From Psychrobacillus faecigallinarum (lineage in GTDB: Bacteria > Bacillota > Bacilli > Bacillales_A > Planococcaceae): a DNA stretch of 64,000 bases. The notes under the pieces are model-generated. The model was not told the DNA's origin. It did no database searches and saw only the letters and a program-made list of their open reading frames with translations. Positions 8,400 through 17,432 of the stretch are shown in pieces; the first letter of the stretch is position 1; every line of letters begins with the position of its first letter. Where the stretch lies: NCBI RefSeq assembly GCF_014836595.1, contig NZ_JACSQO010000003.1, positions 282,905-346,904 of the forward strand. Reading direction: 5' to 3'. The translations under genes were made by a program, and so were the position numbers.

Positions 8400-8470
8400 A
8401 TGATTGATTTCCTATTTAGAAGACCCTTTCCGTTGCGGATGATAAGCTCACTGGAGTCGCTGTCTGCCGC
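8400..8470. repeat. decayed copy of a Bacillus intergenic repeat
   Basis: The stretch keeps landmarks in the same order as the fuller copy at 53112-53246: TGATTGATTTCC, TTTCCG, GATAAGC, and TGGAGTCGC near the end, but lacks the middle. The rest of the 400-base gap 8215-8620 holds only AT-rich sequence and the promoter region of the next gene. Confidence 0.6.
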
Positions 8471-8620
8471 TAAAAGAAACAGTGTAAAAAAGTTGGGATT
8501 TAATAGTAAAGTGCTATATATGTAATTAGCTCATATTACTCAAAATTATAATATATTCATTAAAAATAATTGTTTCATCAAAGTTTTAATGTATGATATA
8601 TAAAAATAAGGAGGAATATT

Positions 8621-9328
8621 ATGGCATACTCATTTTCTTTAAAATACCACCCATCTATTGATCAAATAATTATTCATACCTTAAAAAAAGAAGGGTTAGA
8701 TGAAATATCATTAGATTCAAGGCTTAAGAATATGTCTAAAATTGAAGCAATGGATCGATATTTTGATTCCGAAGAGATACAAGTAAATACCGAATCAATT
8801 GCCCATTTTGTCCACCATGCTTTTTATATTGATTTAGACAAAGCTTATCTGTTAGACAAGGAAACTTCAGCAAAGCTAGAAGATCCTTCTCCAAAGGCTG
8901 CTATTACTTGGTGTTTGTCCAATCATCAACAAGAATGGACCGGCGAGCAAATTCGTGCTCTATTAATAAAGCTGTTTGGCATTAACACAAATGGTCTTGC
9001 ATTCTTAGAAAATAAAGGAATCTCCTTATATTCTAAAAAGCAGTGGATTCTTCGACAGGACAGTGATTTGTTTATTGTATCTACTGGAGCTAATGACATA
9101 GATGTATACATAATAGCAACTGATTTTTTTAAACTTAAAACTGGATTAGACGGCTTACCAGAGAGTTTACATGAAAACTTAAATAGTCTTGGTTTTACCT
9201 ATGACCATGAAAAAATGTGTTATTACTATTGTACTTCTGATAACCAGCCAGTACCTGACGCATTTAAAAAACAGGTCCTTGATAGTTTAATAGAAGTGAT
9301 AAATACTAAGTACAGCCATGCCATGTAA
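8621..9328 (+). CDS. hypothetical protein, family not recognised
   Basis: A 235-residue soluble protein translated from a strong AAGGAGG site. No signal, membrane segment or known catalytic motif is visible. Composition is ordinary, with an acidic N-terminal half (helical pattern around residues 15-100) and a C-terminal half alternating hydrophobic strands (DLFIVSTGANDIDVYIIATDFF). Four Cys are scattered and do not form a metal-site pattern (the YYYCTS Cys is isolated). It stands alone between the nag operon and a shared terminator. It is a good coding frame; any function would be a guess. Confidence 0.8.
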   Translation: MAYSFSLKYHPSIDQIIIHTLKKEGLDEISLDSRLKNMSKIEAMDRYFDSEEIQVNTESIAHFVHHAFYIDLDKAYLLDKETSAKLEDPSPKAAITWCLSNHQQEWTGEQIRALLIKLFGINTNGLAFLENKGISLYSKKQWILRQDSDLFIVSTGANDIDVYIIATDFFKLKTGLDGLPESLHENLNSLGFTYDHEKMCYYYCTSDNQPVPDAFKKQVLDSLIEVINTKYSHAM

Positions 9329-9338
9329 ATATAGAAGG

Positions 9339-9373
9339 AAAGCTCTTACCTGAGAAAAACAGATAAGAGCTTT
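9339..9373. terminator. bidirectional terminator
   Basis: AAAGCTCTTA against TAAGAGCTTT with a 15-base loop, between convergent genes (plus-strand hypothetical and minus-strand TPP enzyme). Confidence 0.8.
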
Positions 9374-9378
9374 ATAAT

Positions 9379-11016
9379 TTATTTTCCAAATGATGACAGG
9401 AATTTAACCCGATCTCCCATCGGCGGAATGTTGTTATCCACCAAAGATATCTCTAATATAGCCGGACCATTCATCTGAAGGAGGCTATTAACTACTTCCT
9501 CATTCAGGTCTCCCATTTCTTCTATACGAATACTAGGTATGTTCATTGCTGCAGCCATTGCAGCAATGTTAATCGGCTCTTGTGCAAATGTTGGATGAAC
9601 ACGTTTGTATTGCAGATTATGACCATGGTATACCATGCCTAATCGGGCATTGTTCATAACAACAAATAGAACAGGAATGTTGTATTCTTTAGCAGTCAAA
9701 ATTTCCATCCCATGCATGAAGAAACATCCGTCTCCTGTAATTGAAACTGTAGGACGATCTGGCTCCGCAAGCTTTGCACCTATGGCAGACCCTATACCAC
9801 TTCCCATAGCACCGAAATGAACATTTATATCAAATGTGCTATATTCAAGAACATCCATATGATGTATAACATAAGCCATAAATTCCCCAATATCTATTGT
9901 GTATCGAGTAGAAGAAGGAAGATAAGACTGCAACTGTAGCAATACATTCTTAGTGCTATATTCATCTAGAATTTGATCATTATTTTCTTTTCTATTAAAC
10001 GCCATTTCTTTTCTCGTAAGCCCTAAAGACTTAAGCTCCTCTATTAATGCAGAAAGGCTTAGTTGAATATCGCCTAGGACAGGGATATCAATTGAATACT
10101 TGCGATTAAAGACGGTTTCATCGAAGTCCATTTGAACCGTAAAGCGCCCATCAGTAAGACTGCTGTTATAGTTATTAGTCGCTGTTTCTCCAAGGCTTGA
10201 ACCAATAATTAAAAGTGACTTACCGTCTCCATCATTTATAAGATTAGTGGCTTGTTCTGTAGCTGCAAATCCAAATACCCCAGCAGATAATGGGTGATCT
10301 TGGCGAACATAGCCTTTTGCGACAGGAGTTGTCATTATTGGCCATTCCAGAATTTCGGCTAACTCAAATAATAGGTCTACAGAATTTCTAACTCCTTGCC
10401 CTACAAATATATAACCACTTTTTCTTTCCACTAGCTCTTTAGCTACCAGCTTAATCGTTTCAAGGTTTGGTATTACTTCTTCTCGTACTAGTATGGAAGG
10501 AATCTCTTCAATGCCACTAGGCCCTTGTTGAACATCAATTGGCATAGCAATATGAACTGGTCCAGGTACTCCAGAAACAGCAATTTTTGTAGCCTTTACA
10601 ATCTCCTTTAACAAATCCTTTGAGTCTCTTACTGTCACACTATACTTCGTTACAGATTTATAAATAGGGTCCGCATCAAGCTCTTGAGAAGCATTTAAGC
10701 CTTCCGTACTCACTGGTACAGCTCCCGTTAAAAACAAAATCGGCAAGTGTTCTCTCATGGCATTTGCTGCACCTGTCACTAAGTTAGTGCCGCCAGGTCC
10801 ACTGCTTCCAATACACACACTTAGCTGATTGGAGTACTTTGCATAGGCTGCCGCCATATAAGAGGCTGCCCCCTCATGCTTAGTTACAATTGGCGTTATC
10901 TCCGGCATATCATATAATTCATTGAAAAAAGCGTTCACAGAGCCTGCTGGTATTCCAAATACGTGTTGTACACCGATCCCCTTTAAATATTCCAACACAG
11001 AACGAACAGCCTTCAT
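9379..11016 (-). CDS. thiamine-diphosphate-dependent enzyme, acetolactate-synthase-like
   Basis: A 545-residue protein with the three domains of the POX/ALS family: an N-terminal PYR domain (GIPAGSVNAFFNELYD, catalytic Glu in TKHEGAASYMAAAYAK), a central FAD/nucleotide-type domain, and a C-terminal PP domain with SITGDGCFFM and a downstream Asn (VVMNNARLGM) that bind Mg-diphosphate. It is clearly a decarboxylase/ligase of 2-oxoacids. Standalone copies like this, with no regulatory subunit or ilv neighbours, cannot be assigned to acetolactate, pyruvate oxidase, benzoylformate or similar chemistry by motif alone. It starts 14 bases after a c-di-GMP protein gene and is probably co-transcribed with it. 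Confidence 0.87.
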   Translation of the reverse strand: MKAVRSVLEYLKGIGVQHVFGIPAGSVNAFFNELYDMPEITPIVTKHEGAASYMAAAYAKYSNQLSVCIGSSGPGGTNLVTGAANAMREHLPILFLTGAVPVSTEGLNASQELDADPIYKSVTKYSVTVRDSKDLLKEIVKATKIAVSGVPGPVHIAMPIDVQQGPSGIEEIPSILVREEVIPNLETIKLVAKELVERKSGYIFVGQGVRNSVDLLFELAEILEWPIMTTPVAKGYVRQDHPLSAGVFGFAATEQATNLINDGDGKSLLIIGSSLGETATNNYNSSLTDGRFTVQMDFDETVFNRKYSIDIPVLGDIQLSLSALIEELKSLGLTRKEMAFNRKENNDQILDEYSTKNVLLQLQSYLPSSTRYTIDIGEFMAYVIHHMDVLEYSTFDINVHFGAMGSGIGSAIGAKLAEPDRPTVSITGDGCFFMHGMEILTAKEYNIPVLFVVMNNARLGMVYHGHNLQYKRVHPTFAQEPINIAAMAAAMNIPSIRIEEMGDLNEEVVNSLLQMNGPAILEISLVDNNIPPMGDRVKFLSSFGK

Positions 11017-11030
11017 TTCATATCCCCCTA

Positions 11031-13769
11031 TTAAATCAAATATTTTTCTTTTAATGCCTCTGCTTTTAAAGGAACACTAAAATAATATCCTTGCATTAAA
11101 TAGCAATCCTTTGACAACAGAAAATCTAACTGTTCCTTTGTTTCGACACCTTCCGCAATTACATTAAGCTTCAAATTCTGTGCTAGTGTGATGATTGTAT
11201 TGGTAATGGCTGAGTTACTATCATCATCTTCTCTAATATCCTGAATGAATGATTTGTCGATTTTTAACGCATCAATTGGAAAGTTCTTAAGATATCCTAA
11301 TGACGAATATCCTGTGCCAAAGTCATCTATCGCTATCTTCACGCCAATCTCTTTTAGCTGCTCCATCATTTCAACCGTCAAGTCTTTGTTTTTAATGATT
11401 TGATTTTCCGTCAGCTCTAAATGTAAAAATTCGGGCGCCAAATTTACATCGATTAAAATCCTCTGAACTACTTCTACTAAATCATTTTCTTCAAATTGTC
11501 TACTTGATAAGTTAACGGAAACACTCAATGCATGATTCCCCTCTTCGTGCCATTTCTTCAATTGCTTACAAGCATTTTCCAATACCCATTCTCCGATTGG
11601 CACTATTAAACCAGTATCCTCTGCAATGGGAATAAAATCAGCTGGAGAAATCATCCCTTCTGTTGGGTGAATCCATCTCAAAAGGGCTTCAACTCCTATA
11701 ATAGAGTTTGTCCTACTATCAATTTGTGGCTGATAATATATATCTAATTCATTTCGGTCTAGCGCTTTATATAAGGCATTTTCTAGCTTAATGCTCTCTA
11801 ATGATCGGTTATTCATCTCACTCTCAAAGAAGTGATATCCAGTTCCGGATTTTTCCTTAGATTTATACATGGCAGCGTCTGCATTTTTTATTAAAACTTC
11901 TCCATCTTCACCGTCTTTAGGAAACATACTGATTCCTATGCTCGTTTTAATGTATACTTCATTTCCCATTAAGGAAAAAGGCTGAGAGAATATGTCCGAA
12001 ATATGGTCTACTACAAGTAACACATCTTCTATACCATTAATGTCAGGCAGAACAACAGTGAACTCATCGCCCCCCTGTCGGGAAGCAATTGCTTCTTTTG
12101 GAATTATAATTTTAAGACGGTTTGCCACCTCGCGAAGCAACAAGTCGCCATAGCTGTGTCCTAAACTATCATTAACTAACTTAAAACGGTCTAGATCCAA
12201 GTACAAAACTGCCACCTGTTGTTCTTTGTTTTCTAGTATTTTTTTTAACTTATCGTTTAACAAAACTCTGTTTGGGAGATCAGTTAAACTATCATAATAT
12301 GCCAGGTATCTAATCTCTTCTTCCATTTTCTTTCTTTCAGTGATGTCCTTAAATGTTACAACTTGCCCTATCACGTTTCCATCCTCTTCTATAGAAGAAA
12401 GTACATATTCTACAGCTAAAATTGTTTTATCTTTCTTACAAAACATTTGTACTGTCTCTCCAAATGGCGAATGGTCTGGCTCATGACAAATAACTGTAGA
12501 CGATGGTGTTCCAATTAGTTCTCCCTTTTCGTATCCAAGCATTTTTTCACTAGCGGGATTACAAAATGTTATTCTTCCATCCAAATCTATTCCAAAAATT
12601 CCCTCCCCGGCAGAGTTTAATATTAACTCCTTTTCTTTACTTAAATGTTGCAGCTCATGAACTACTCTTTCCAATTCTGTGTTTTTAACTCGAATTTCCG
12701 ATGTTCTCTCTTCTATGATGGTTTCCTGCTTGTCCATGAAAAGCAGATTAGATAGGCTTGCTGCAGTCGCATCTACGATAGATTGGGTGAGAAGAATGTC
12801 GGACTCCGAATACTCCAATCCTTCTTCATCTAGATTCACAACTGCGATTAACCCCAGCACCTCTCCCATTGTTACTAATGGAAATAGGAACATCCCTTTT
12901 ATACCAAATGTTTTACAGGCCTCATGATTAGGACGATCGTCAGCAAATACGTCTGGAATCATTATGGCCTTTTTAGTTAAAATAACCTCCTGAAATACAG
13001 GGTCATTTTCGTCTACCTTTAAAGTTTTATGCGTTTTCATCCAGTCTTCTTCTGTCCAGTCACTATTCTGACTCAGGCTGGCTGGCTTAATATTTTTTTC
13101 AGCCATAGGATCCAATAAATGAACCCCGATGTTATAGTTGCCTAACACCTTACCGACATAAAAGAAACAGCGGTCTATGACTTCCTGCATGGTTGAACAC
13201 ATGGATAACTCTCGGGTATGATCCAAAAGTAATTGTTTTTCCGCTATAAGATTTTCCTTGCGCGTAAGATTTGTAGCATTTTGAATAGCTACTCCAGCCA
13301 TATTGACATAAGCCTCTACTGTTTGGATTTCATCTTCCGTCAAATTCATAGGTGAACCGTAATCGAATAAGAACACAAGTCCAAAAAGTTCACTTTCAAA
13401 TGAGATAGGTAAAGCTAATAGAGACTTTATCTGAAATGTTTTTACGGCTCTTGGATCTGGCCTTGAATCCTTCGAAGTGTCGGGTATGTAAATAGTTTTT
13501 TGCGTTTCTATCACTTCTTTTGCAAGTAGGTCATATTCCGTTTCGATCATATGCATATCTAACGTAAACCCATTGATAAAATCCGGTTTTCCAACGAAGC
13601 CTCTAAACTGTCCATCCTGCTGCGGCAAATAAATTCCTACAGAATCGCACCGAACAATCTCCTCGGATATAGCCTTGACGACTTGCTCCAATACTTCTCT
13701 TAGGTCTAATGTAGTATTAATCAACTTAGTTATATGTGCTAGACGAGAATATCTCGTTTGCTTTTTCAT
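11031..13769 (-). CDS. GAF-GAF-PAS-GGDEF-EAL cyclic-di-GMP protein
   Basis: A 912-residue cytoplasmic signalling protein with two GAF domains (about 15-165 and 185-340), a short coiled linker, a PAS domain (about 375-485, with a PAC-like end VTFKDITERKK), a GGDEF diguanylate cyclase domain and a C-terminal EAL phosphodiesterase domain. Both output sites look intact: GGDEF at 566-570, EAL at 694-696, LELTENQ, DDFGTGYSSL and KIDKSF. It may therefore both make and break c-di-GMP, with the GAF/PAS input setting the balance. There is no membrane segment. A TTGACA promoter lies upstream. It is the first gene of a probable two-gene unit with a TPP enzyme. Confidence 0.94.
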   Translation of the reverse strand: MKKQTRYSRLAHITKLINTTLDLREVLEQVVKAISEEIVRCDSVGIYLPQQDGQFRGFVGKPDFINGFTLDMHMIETEYDLLAKEVIETQKTIYIPDTSKDSRPDPRAVKTFQIKSLLALPISFESELFGLVFLFDYGSPMNLTEDEIQTVEAYVNMAGVAIQNATNLTRKENLIAEKQLLLDHTRELSMCSTMQEVIDRCFFYVGKVLGNYNIGVHLLDPMAEKNIKPASLSQNSDWTEEDWMKTHKTLKVDENDPVFQEVILTKKAIMIPDVFADDRPNHEACKTFGIKGMFLFPLVTMGEVLGLIAVVNLDEEGLEYSESDILLTQSIVDATAASLSNLLFMDKQETIIEERTSEIRVKNTELERVVHELQHLSKEKELILNSAGEGIFGIDLDGRITFCNPASEKMLGYEKGELIGTPSSTVICHEPDHSPFGETVQMFCKKDKTILAVEYVLSSIEEDGNVIGQVVTFKDITERKKMEEEIRYLAYYDSLTDLPNRVLLNDKLKKILENKEQQVAVLYLDLDRFKLVNDSLGHSYGDLLLREVANRLKIIIPKEAIASRQGGDEFTVVLPDINGIEDVLLVVDHISDIFSQPFSLMGNEVYIKTSIGISMFPKDGEDGEVLIKNADAAMYKSKEKSGTGYHFFESEMNNRSLESIKLENALYKALDRNELDIYYQPQIDSRTNSIIGVEALLRWIHPTEGMISPADFIPIAEDTGLIVPIGEWVLENACKQLKKWHEEGNHALSVSVNLSSRQFEENDLVEVVQRILIDVNLAPEFLHLELTENQIIKNKDLTVEMMEQLKEIGVKIAIDDFGTGYSSLGYLKNFPIDALKIDKSFIQDIREDDDSNSAITNTIITLAQNLKLNVIAEGVETKEQLDFLLSKDCYLMQGYYFSVPLKAEALKEKYLI

Positions 13770-13821
13770 AAGGGACCTCCATTTTTGAATAATCTATAAG
13801 TCTTTCATTTTAGTTAAATTA

Positions 13822-13850
13822 ATATCTATAATAACACCTTTTTTTGTCAA
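13822..13850 (-). promoter_or_regulatory. likely promoter of the GGDEF-EAL gene
   Basis: TTGACA at 13850-13845 followed, after a 16-base spacer, by TAGATA at 13828-13823, about 55 bases before the start codon. The remainder of the gap to 14049 is AT-rich with nothing recognised. Confidence 0.55.
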
Positions 13851-14048
13851 TAAATCTAGTAATATTATTATTTATCGAGAATTAGGAAGAACTAAAACTT
13901 TCTCATCAAAAAATATATTGTAAATATTAATACTTTTCCCTATTAACAAAATATTAAAACCAAAAATATAGAGCTTAGTACCTAAATCTCCTGTTCTATA
14001 TTTATAAGTGATTTATTAGCGAGTAATTATATAGGTGTATTATAAACT

Positions 14049-14078
14049 AAAAAAAGGATGAACTTAGAGTTCATCCTT
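14049..14078 (-). terminator. terminator of the liv-type operon
   Basis: AAGGATGAACT / AGTTCATCCTT, an 11-bp stem with a three-base loop and a seven-T run on the minus strand. Confidence 0.88.
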
Positions 14079-14309
14079 AAAATAGTATAATAGGTTTTTC
14101 ATTGTAGCGAGTAGATACCCATTGACTATATTGAAATAGACGCAATGAGAATATACTCCTCTTAATATTTCCTTGAAGATGCTCTTTGTGCAAGGTTCTG
14201 CGACTTCTCTGCAACATTGGGATCCTTTTGCGCAAGATTTGAACTCATCTCTGCAAAGTTCAGCGGCGTCTCCGCAAGGTTCGCCACACTCTTTTAGATT
14301 TATCACCAA
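14064..14309 (-). CDS. possible Cys-rich heptad-repeat peptide (doubtful gene)
   Basis: An 81-codon frame overlapping the last bases of livF by seven nucleotides. Residues 8-40 contain seven-residue units of the form x-x-E/K-x-C-x-D/E/K (for example AEPCGD, AAELCRD, EFKSCAK, VAEPCTK), matching a 21-bp DNA repeat. Against it being a gene: the last codons are the terminator stem, the C-terminal half is unremarkable, and no independent Shine-Dalgarno site is seen. In favour: it would be translationally coupled to livF. It may be an expressed Cys-rich peptide or just repeat DNA that happens to stay open. No family recognised. Confidence 0.3.
   Translation of the reverse strand: MVINLKECGEPCGDAAELCRDEFKSCAKGSQCCREVAEPCTKSIFKEILRGVYSHCVYFNIVNGYLLATMKNLLYYFKDEL
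14183..14288. repeat. degenerate 21-bp tandem repeat, five units
   Basis: The core GCAA recurs at exactly 21-base steps (14190, 14211, 14232, 14253, 14274) with a partly conserved surround such as TCTCTGCAAAGTTCAGCGG. On the minus strand each core is a TGC Cys codon in the same frame. The unit is unlike nearby AT-rich DNA. Confidence 0.75.
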
Positions 14310-15094
14310 ACCATTCGCTGTTTACGCCTAACCTCCTTATTGTCTCTGTAATTCCTCTCTCCATCTTTACCAATTCCTAAATAATGTTCCTTTACCTCTG
14401 TATTCGACAGAAGACTTGGAGCGTCACCTTGCAAAACTACTCTGCCATTTTCCATTATATATCCATAATCCGCGATAGATAATGCCACATTGGCATTCTG
14501 CTCTACAACTAGGATAGAGGTACCTTCCTCCTTATTTATTTGCTTTATATTTTGGAATATTTCCTTCACCAATAAAGGTGCTATCCCTAAGGACGGTTCA
14601 TCCAATAGCAGCAGCTTAGGCTTAGCCATAATCCCTCTGCCTATAGCAAGCATTTGCTGCTCACCACCTGAAAGGAAGCCAGCCTTTCGGGAAGATAGAG
14701 GTTGAAGCTTTGGGAAATATCCATATATTTTTTCTATATCCTTTTTTATATTTGAACGGTCTTTTCGAGTGAATGCACCCGCCATAAGATTTTCCTCTAC
14801 CGTTAAATCTTTAAAAACGCGTCTACCCTCCATACACAAGAATATACCGTGTCTTACAATTACATCAGGAGTAAGTCCCTTTAATAACCTACCTTCAAAT
14901 TCGATAGTTCCGTCTGTTAATTGCCCATCCTCGGCATAAAGCAGCCCCGAAATAGCTTTAAGTGTTGTCGATTTCCCTGCACCGTTACTACCTAAAAGAG
15001 CCACGATATCTCCGGTTGGAACCTGAAGGGTTGTTCCCTTTAAAGCTAAAATAATTTTTGAGTATACTGCTTCTACATTATTAACTTTTAGCAT
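14303..15094 (-). CDS. ABC transporter ATP-binding protein, LivF type
   Basis: The second ATPase of a branched-chain-amino-acid-type (HAAT) importer. Walker A GSNGAGKST near residue 35, signature FLSGGEQQM and Walker B LLLLDEPSLG are intact. Residues beyond the usual LivF end (HYLGIG) form a charged tail of about 20 residues, with the frame running into the Cys-repeat. It is the last gene of the operon livG-acyl-CoA synthetase-livH-livM-livK-livF. Confidence 0.93.
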   Translation of the reverse strand: MLKVNNVEAVYSKIILALKGTTLQVPTGDIVALLGSNGAGKSTTLKAISGLLYAEDGQLTDGTIEFEGRLLKGLTPDVIVRHGIFLCMEGRRVFKDLTVEENLMAGAFTRKDRSNIKKDIEKIYGYFPKLQPLSSRKAGFLSGGEQQMLAIGRGIMAKPKLLLLDEPSLGIAPLLVKEIFQNIKQINKEEGTSILVVEQNANVALSIADYGYIMENGRVVLQGDAPSLLSNTEVKEHYLGIGKDGERNYRDNKEVRRKQRMVW

Positions 15095-15114
15095 GCCAGT
15101 TCCTCTTTTCTATT

Positions 15115-16329
15115 TTAGTCCTTATAGCTAAAGTAATCCGTCAAAGGTTCCCATTTACCACCCTTCACAATTCCTAGACGAGTTTGCTCCGTACCTGTAT
15201 GATTGTCAGCGCTAAAGCTTACAGGTGCTCCAAGTCCACCAAGATCAAATTCTTTTAAAGATTCAAGACCAGATCGGATCTCTTCTCCTGTTATATCACC
15301 ATCTGGATGTTTTTTAGCAGCTTCTTCTATACCAGCAACCATGATTTTGGCTGCCGACCAGCCTTGGATAAATTTTTGATTGATATCCTCTATTGTTTTA
15401 CCCTCAGATTTTAAATATTCCTCCACCTCTGTCATTCCTGGATGATCCTCATATGGTAAAGCGTGAGAAAGAATACCAATATAGCCCTCTGCCACTTCTT
15501 CTCCCACCATTGTAATAACTCCTTCACCAGAGGCCCAATTCAAGCCGATGAATTGAGTGTCTATATTTAGGGTTTTAGCATCCCGTAGAATTGTTGCCGT
15601 TGCGCCCCATGTTTCTTGGATAATTGCATAGTCTGGATTTTTCTTCTCCATATTCAGCAATTGAGATTGCGCCTCTGTAGCTTGAACATCCACAATTTGT
15701 TCATCTACTACCTTAATACCAATTTCCGCTGCGTAAGCTTTAATATCTTCAATTGGTGAACGTCCAAATGCTGTGTCATTATATAATAGTGCTACTGTTG
15801 GATCTGATCCTTTATGATTATCCTTAATCCACTTAAGAACAGATCTTCCTTGATCGGAATATGATGCTGCAACTAAGAAGTTATAAGGACTTTCCTCTAG
15901 ATTTTTCAAGCTCTCTGAATAAGATGCAGAGAAGAATGGAAGTTTATCGCTTGCCACTTGCTGACGCAATGCTTCTGTATCTCCAGTTCCCCATCCAAGA
16001 ACTGCAGAGACTTTTTCCTTATCACGTAGCTCTTGATAAATCTTTTGGGCTTCTGGAATAGAATAAGCATAATCCTTCCCGTTTAACACCAAATCAACAC
16101 CCTCTATTTCTCCTTTATCCTTTGCATATTTAAAATATGCTTTCTCTCCTTCAGCGTATGGTGTTCCCACGTCCCCAGTTCCGCCAGTAATATCGTACAG
16201 GCCACCAACAACTACCTTTCTAGCACCATCACTGCCTTCGGATGCACCCTCCTCTGAACAAGCGCCTAATAGCAACAAGAACAGAATACCCATTATTGTG
16301 AATATAAATTTATTACTTCTCAACTTCAT
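15115..16329 (-). CDS. ABC transporter substrate-binding lipoprotein, LivK/HAAT type
   Basis: A 404-residue periplasmic-binding-protein-like lipoprotein. A short basic N-terminus and hydrophobic stretch lead to the lipobox LLLGACSEEG, with lipidation on Cys. The mature part begins VVVGGLYDITGG and has the two-lobed type I fold of amino-acid/amide binders. A TTG six bases earlier is also in frame, but AGGGGGA is best spaced to the ATG at 16329. The ligand may be a carboxylic acid rather than an amino acid, given the CoA ligase in the operon; that is inference. Confidence 0.92.
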   Translation of the reverse strand: MKLRSNKFIFTIMGILFLLLLGACSEEGASEGSDGARKVVVGGLYDITGGTGDVGTPYAEGEKAYFKYAKDKGEIEGVDLVLNGKDYAYSIPEAQKIYQELRDKEKVSAVLGWGTGDTEALRQQVASDKLPFFSASYSESLKNLEESPYNFLVAASYSDQGRSVLKWIKDNHKGSDPTVALLYNDTAFGRSPIEDIKAYAAEIGIKVVDEQIVDVQATEAQSQLLNMEKKNPDYAIIQETWGATATILRDAKTLNIDTQFIGLNWASGEGVITMVGEEVAEGYIGILSHALPYEDHPGMTEVEEYLKSEGKTIEDINQKFIQGWSAAKIMVAGIEEAAKKHPDGDITGEEIRSGLESLKEFDLGGLGAPVSFSADNHTGTEQTRLGIVKGGKWEPLTDYFSYKD

Positions 16330-16366
16330 CCTCAATCCCCCTTGCTTCTAATGAAAAACTAACTAG

Positions 16367-17428
16367 CTAATATGAAAATGGCCAAAGCCTAAAGTACTTC
16401 TTTATATTGATCCATATATGTGCGAGTCCCCCTGGCTCAAAGATTAAGAACAAAATTATCACCGCCCCAAATACAAAGTCTTTAAAGGCTGAAAAAAGCT
16501 GATAGAAATCTGGCATAAATGCTGCCAAAATATCTATGAATGAGCCTAGCATTACAGGCAACAGCGTGATAAATGCCGCCCCTAAAATAGAACCGAACAC
16601 ACTTCCCAAACCACCTATTAAAATCATGGCAAGGTACTCAATAGATACATGGAAATTATAGAGCTCGGGACTTACAATCATCGTATAGTGTGCAAGCAAT
16701 GCACCAGAGATTCCTACAAAAAATGAACTTATGGCAAAAGCCATCACTTTATATTTAAATAAATTAATCCCCATTATTTGTGCGGCAATATCTCTGTCTC
16801 TGACAGCTAGAAAAGCTCGGCCAGTCCTCGTTCTCAATAAATTAGTGGCATACATGATTGTGAGTAATAAAATGATGACACAAAGATAGTAATACTGTGT
16901 ATTACTTGTCAAAGACACATTTCCCACCCTCGGCCGATTCAAGACCATCCCAGCAGTGCCGCCCGTCAAACTATCCCATCGACTAATGACGAATAAAATA
17001 ATAACTTGTGCAGCCAAAGTAGCAATCGCCAAGTACAATCCCTTCAAGCGTAGGGACGGTATTCCAAACAGTCCCCCTATTAAAGCTGTAATAATGCCAG
17101 CTAGTGGTAGAGAAATCCAAAAGCTCAATCCATAGGTGGAAGTAAGAATAGCAGAGGTGTATCCCCCCACTCCTAAAAATGCTCCTACTCCTATAGAGAT
17201 TTGACCTGTAAAACCGGTCAATATATTAAGTCCGATTGCCCCAACTGCCGAGATAGCACATAAAGTAAGCAAGCCTATCCAATAATTGGTGGTAACTAAT
17301 GGGAGCAGGAGGACTATCGCTACTATTAATAGACCCTTGACCTTGCCAGAGGTCGTCCCAAACATTTTGGCGTCATCTAAATAGGAGGTTTTATAATTTC
17401 CACTTTCTCTAACAAACAGGTTTCTCAC
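16367..17428 (-). CDS. ABC transporter permease, LivM type
   Basis: About eight to nine transmembrane helices follow a polar N-terminus of roughly 30 residues. The LivM signature GINLFKYKVMAFAISSFFVGISG and the start GLNILTGFTGQIS are present. The open frame extends to 17461 and would overlap livH, but GAGGGTG overlaps the livH stop and is spaced correctly for the GTG at 17428 (reading VRNLFVRESG), so that start is preferred. It pairs with LivH as the membrane channel. Confidence 0.92.
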   Translation of the reverse strand: MRNLFVRESGNYKTSYLDDAKMFGTTSGKVKGLLIVAIVLLLPLVTTNYWIGLLTLCAISAVGAIGLNILTGFTGQISIGVGAFLGVGGYTSAILTSTYGLSFWISLPLAGIITALIGGLFGIPSLRLKGLYLAIATLAAQVIILFVISRWDSLTGGTAGMVLNRPRVGNVSLTSNTQYYYLCVIILLLTIMYATNLLRTRTGRAFLAVRDRDIAAQIMGINLFKYKVMAFAISSFFVGISGALLAHYTMIVSPELYNFHVSIEYLAMILIGGLGSVFGSILGAAFITLLPVMLGSFIDILAAFMPDFYQLFSAFKDFVFGAVIILFLIFEPGGLAHIWINIKKYFRLWPFSY

Positions 17429-17432
17429 AGGT

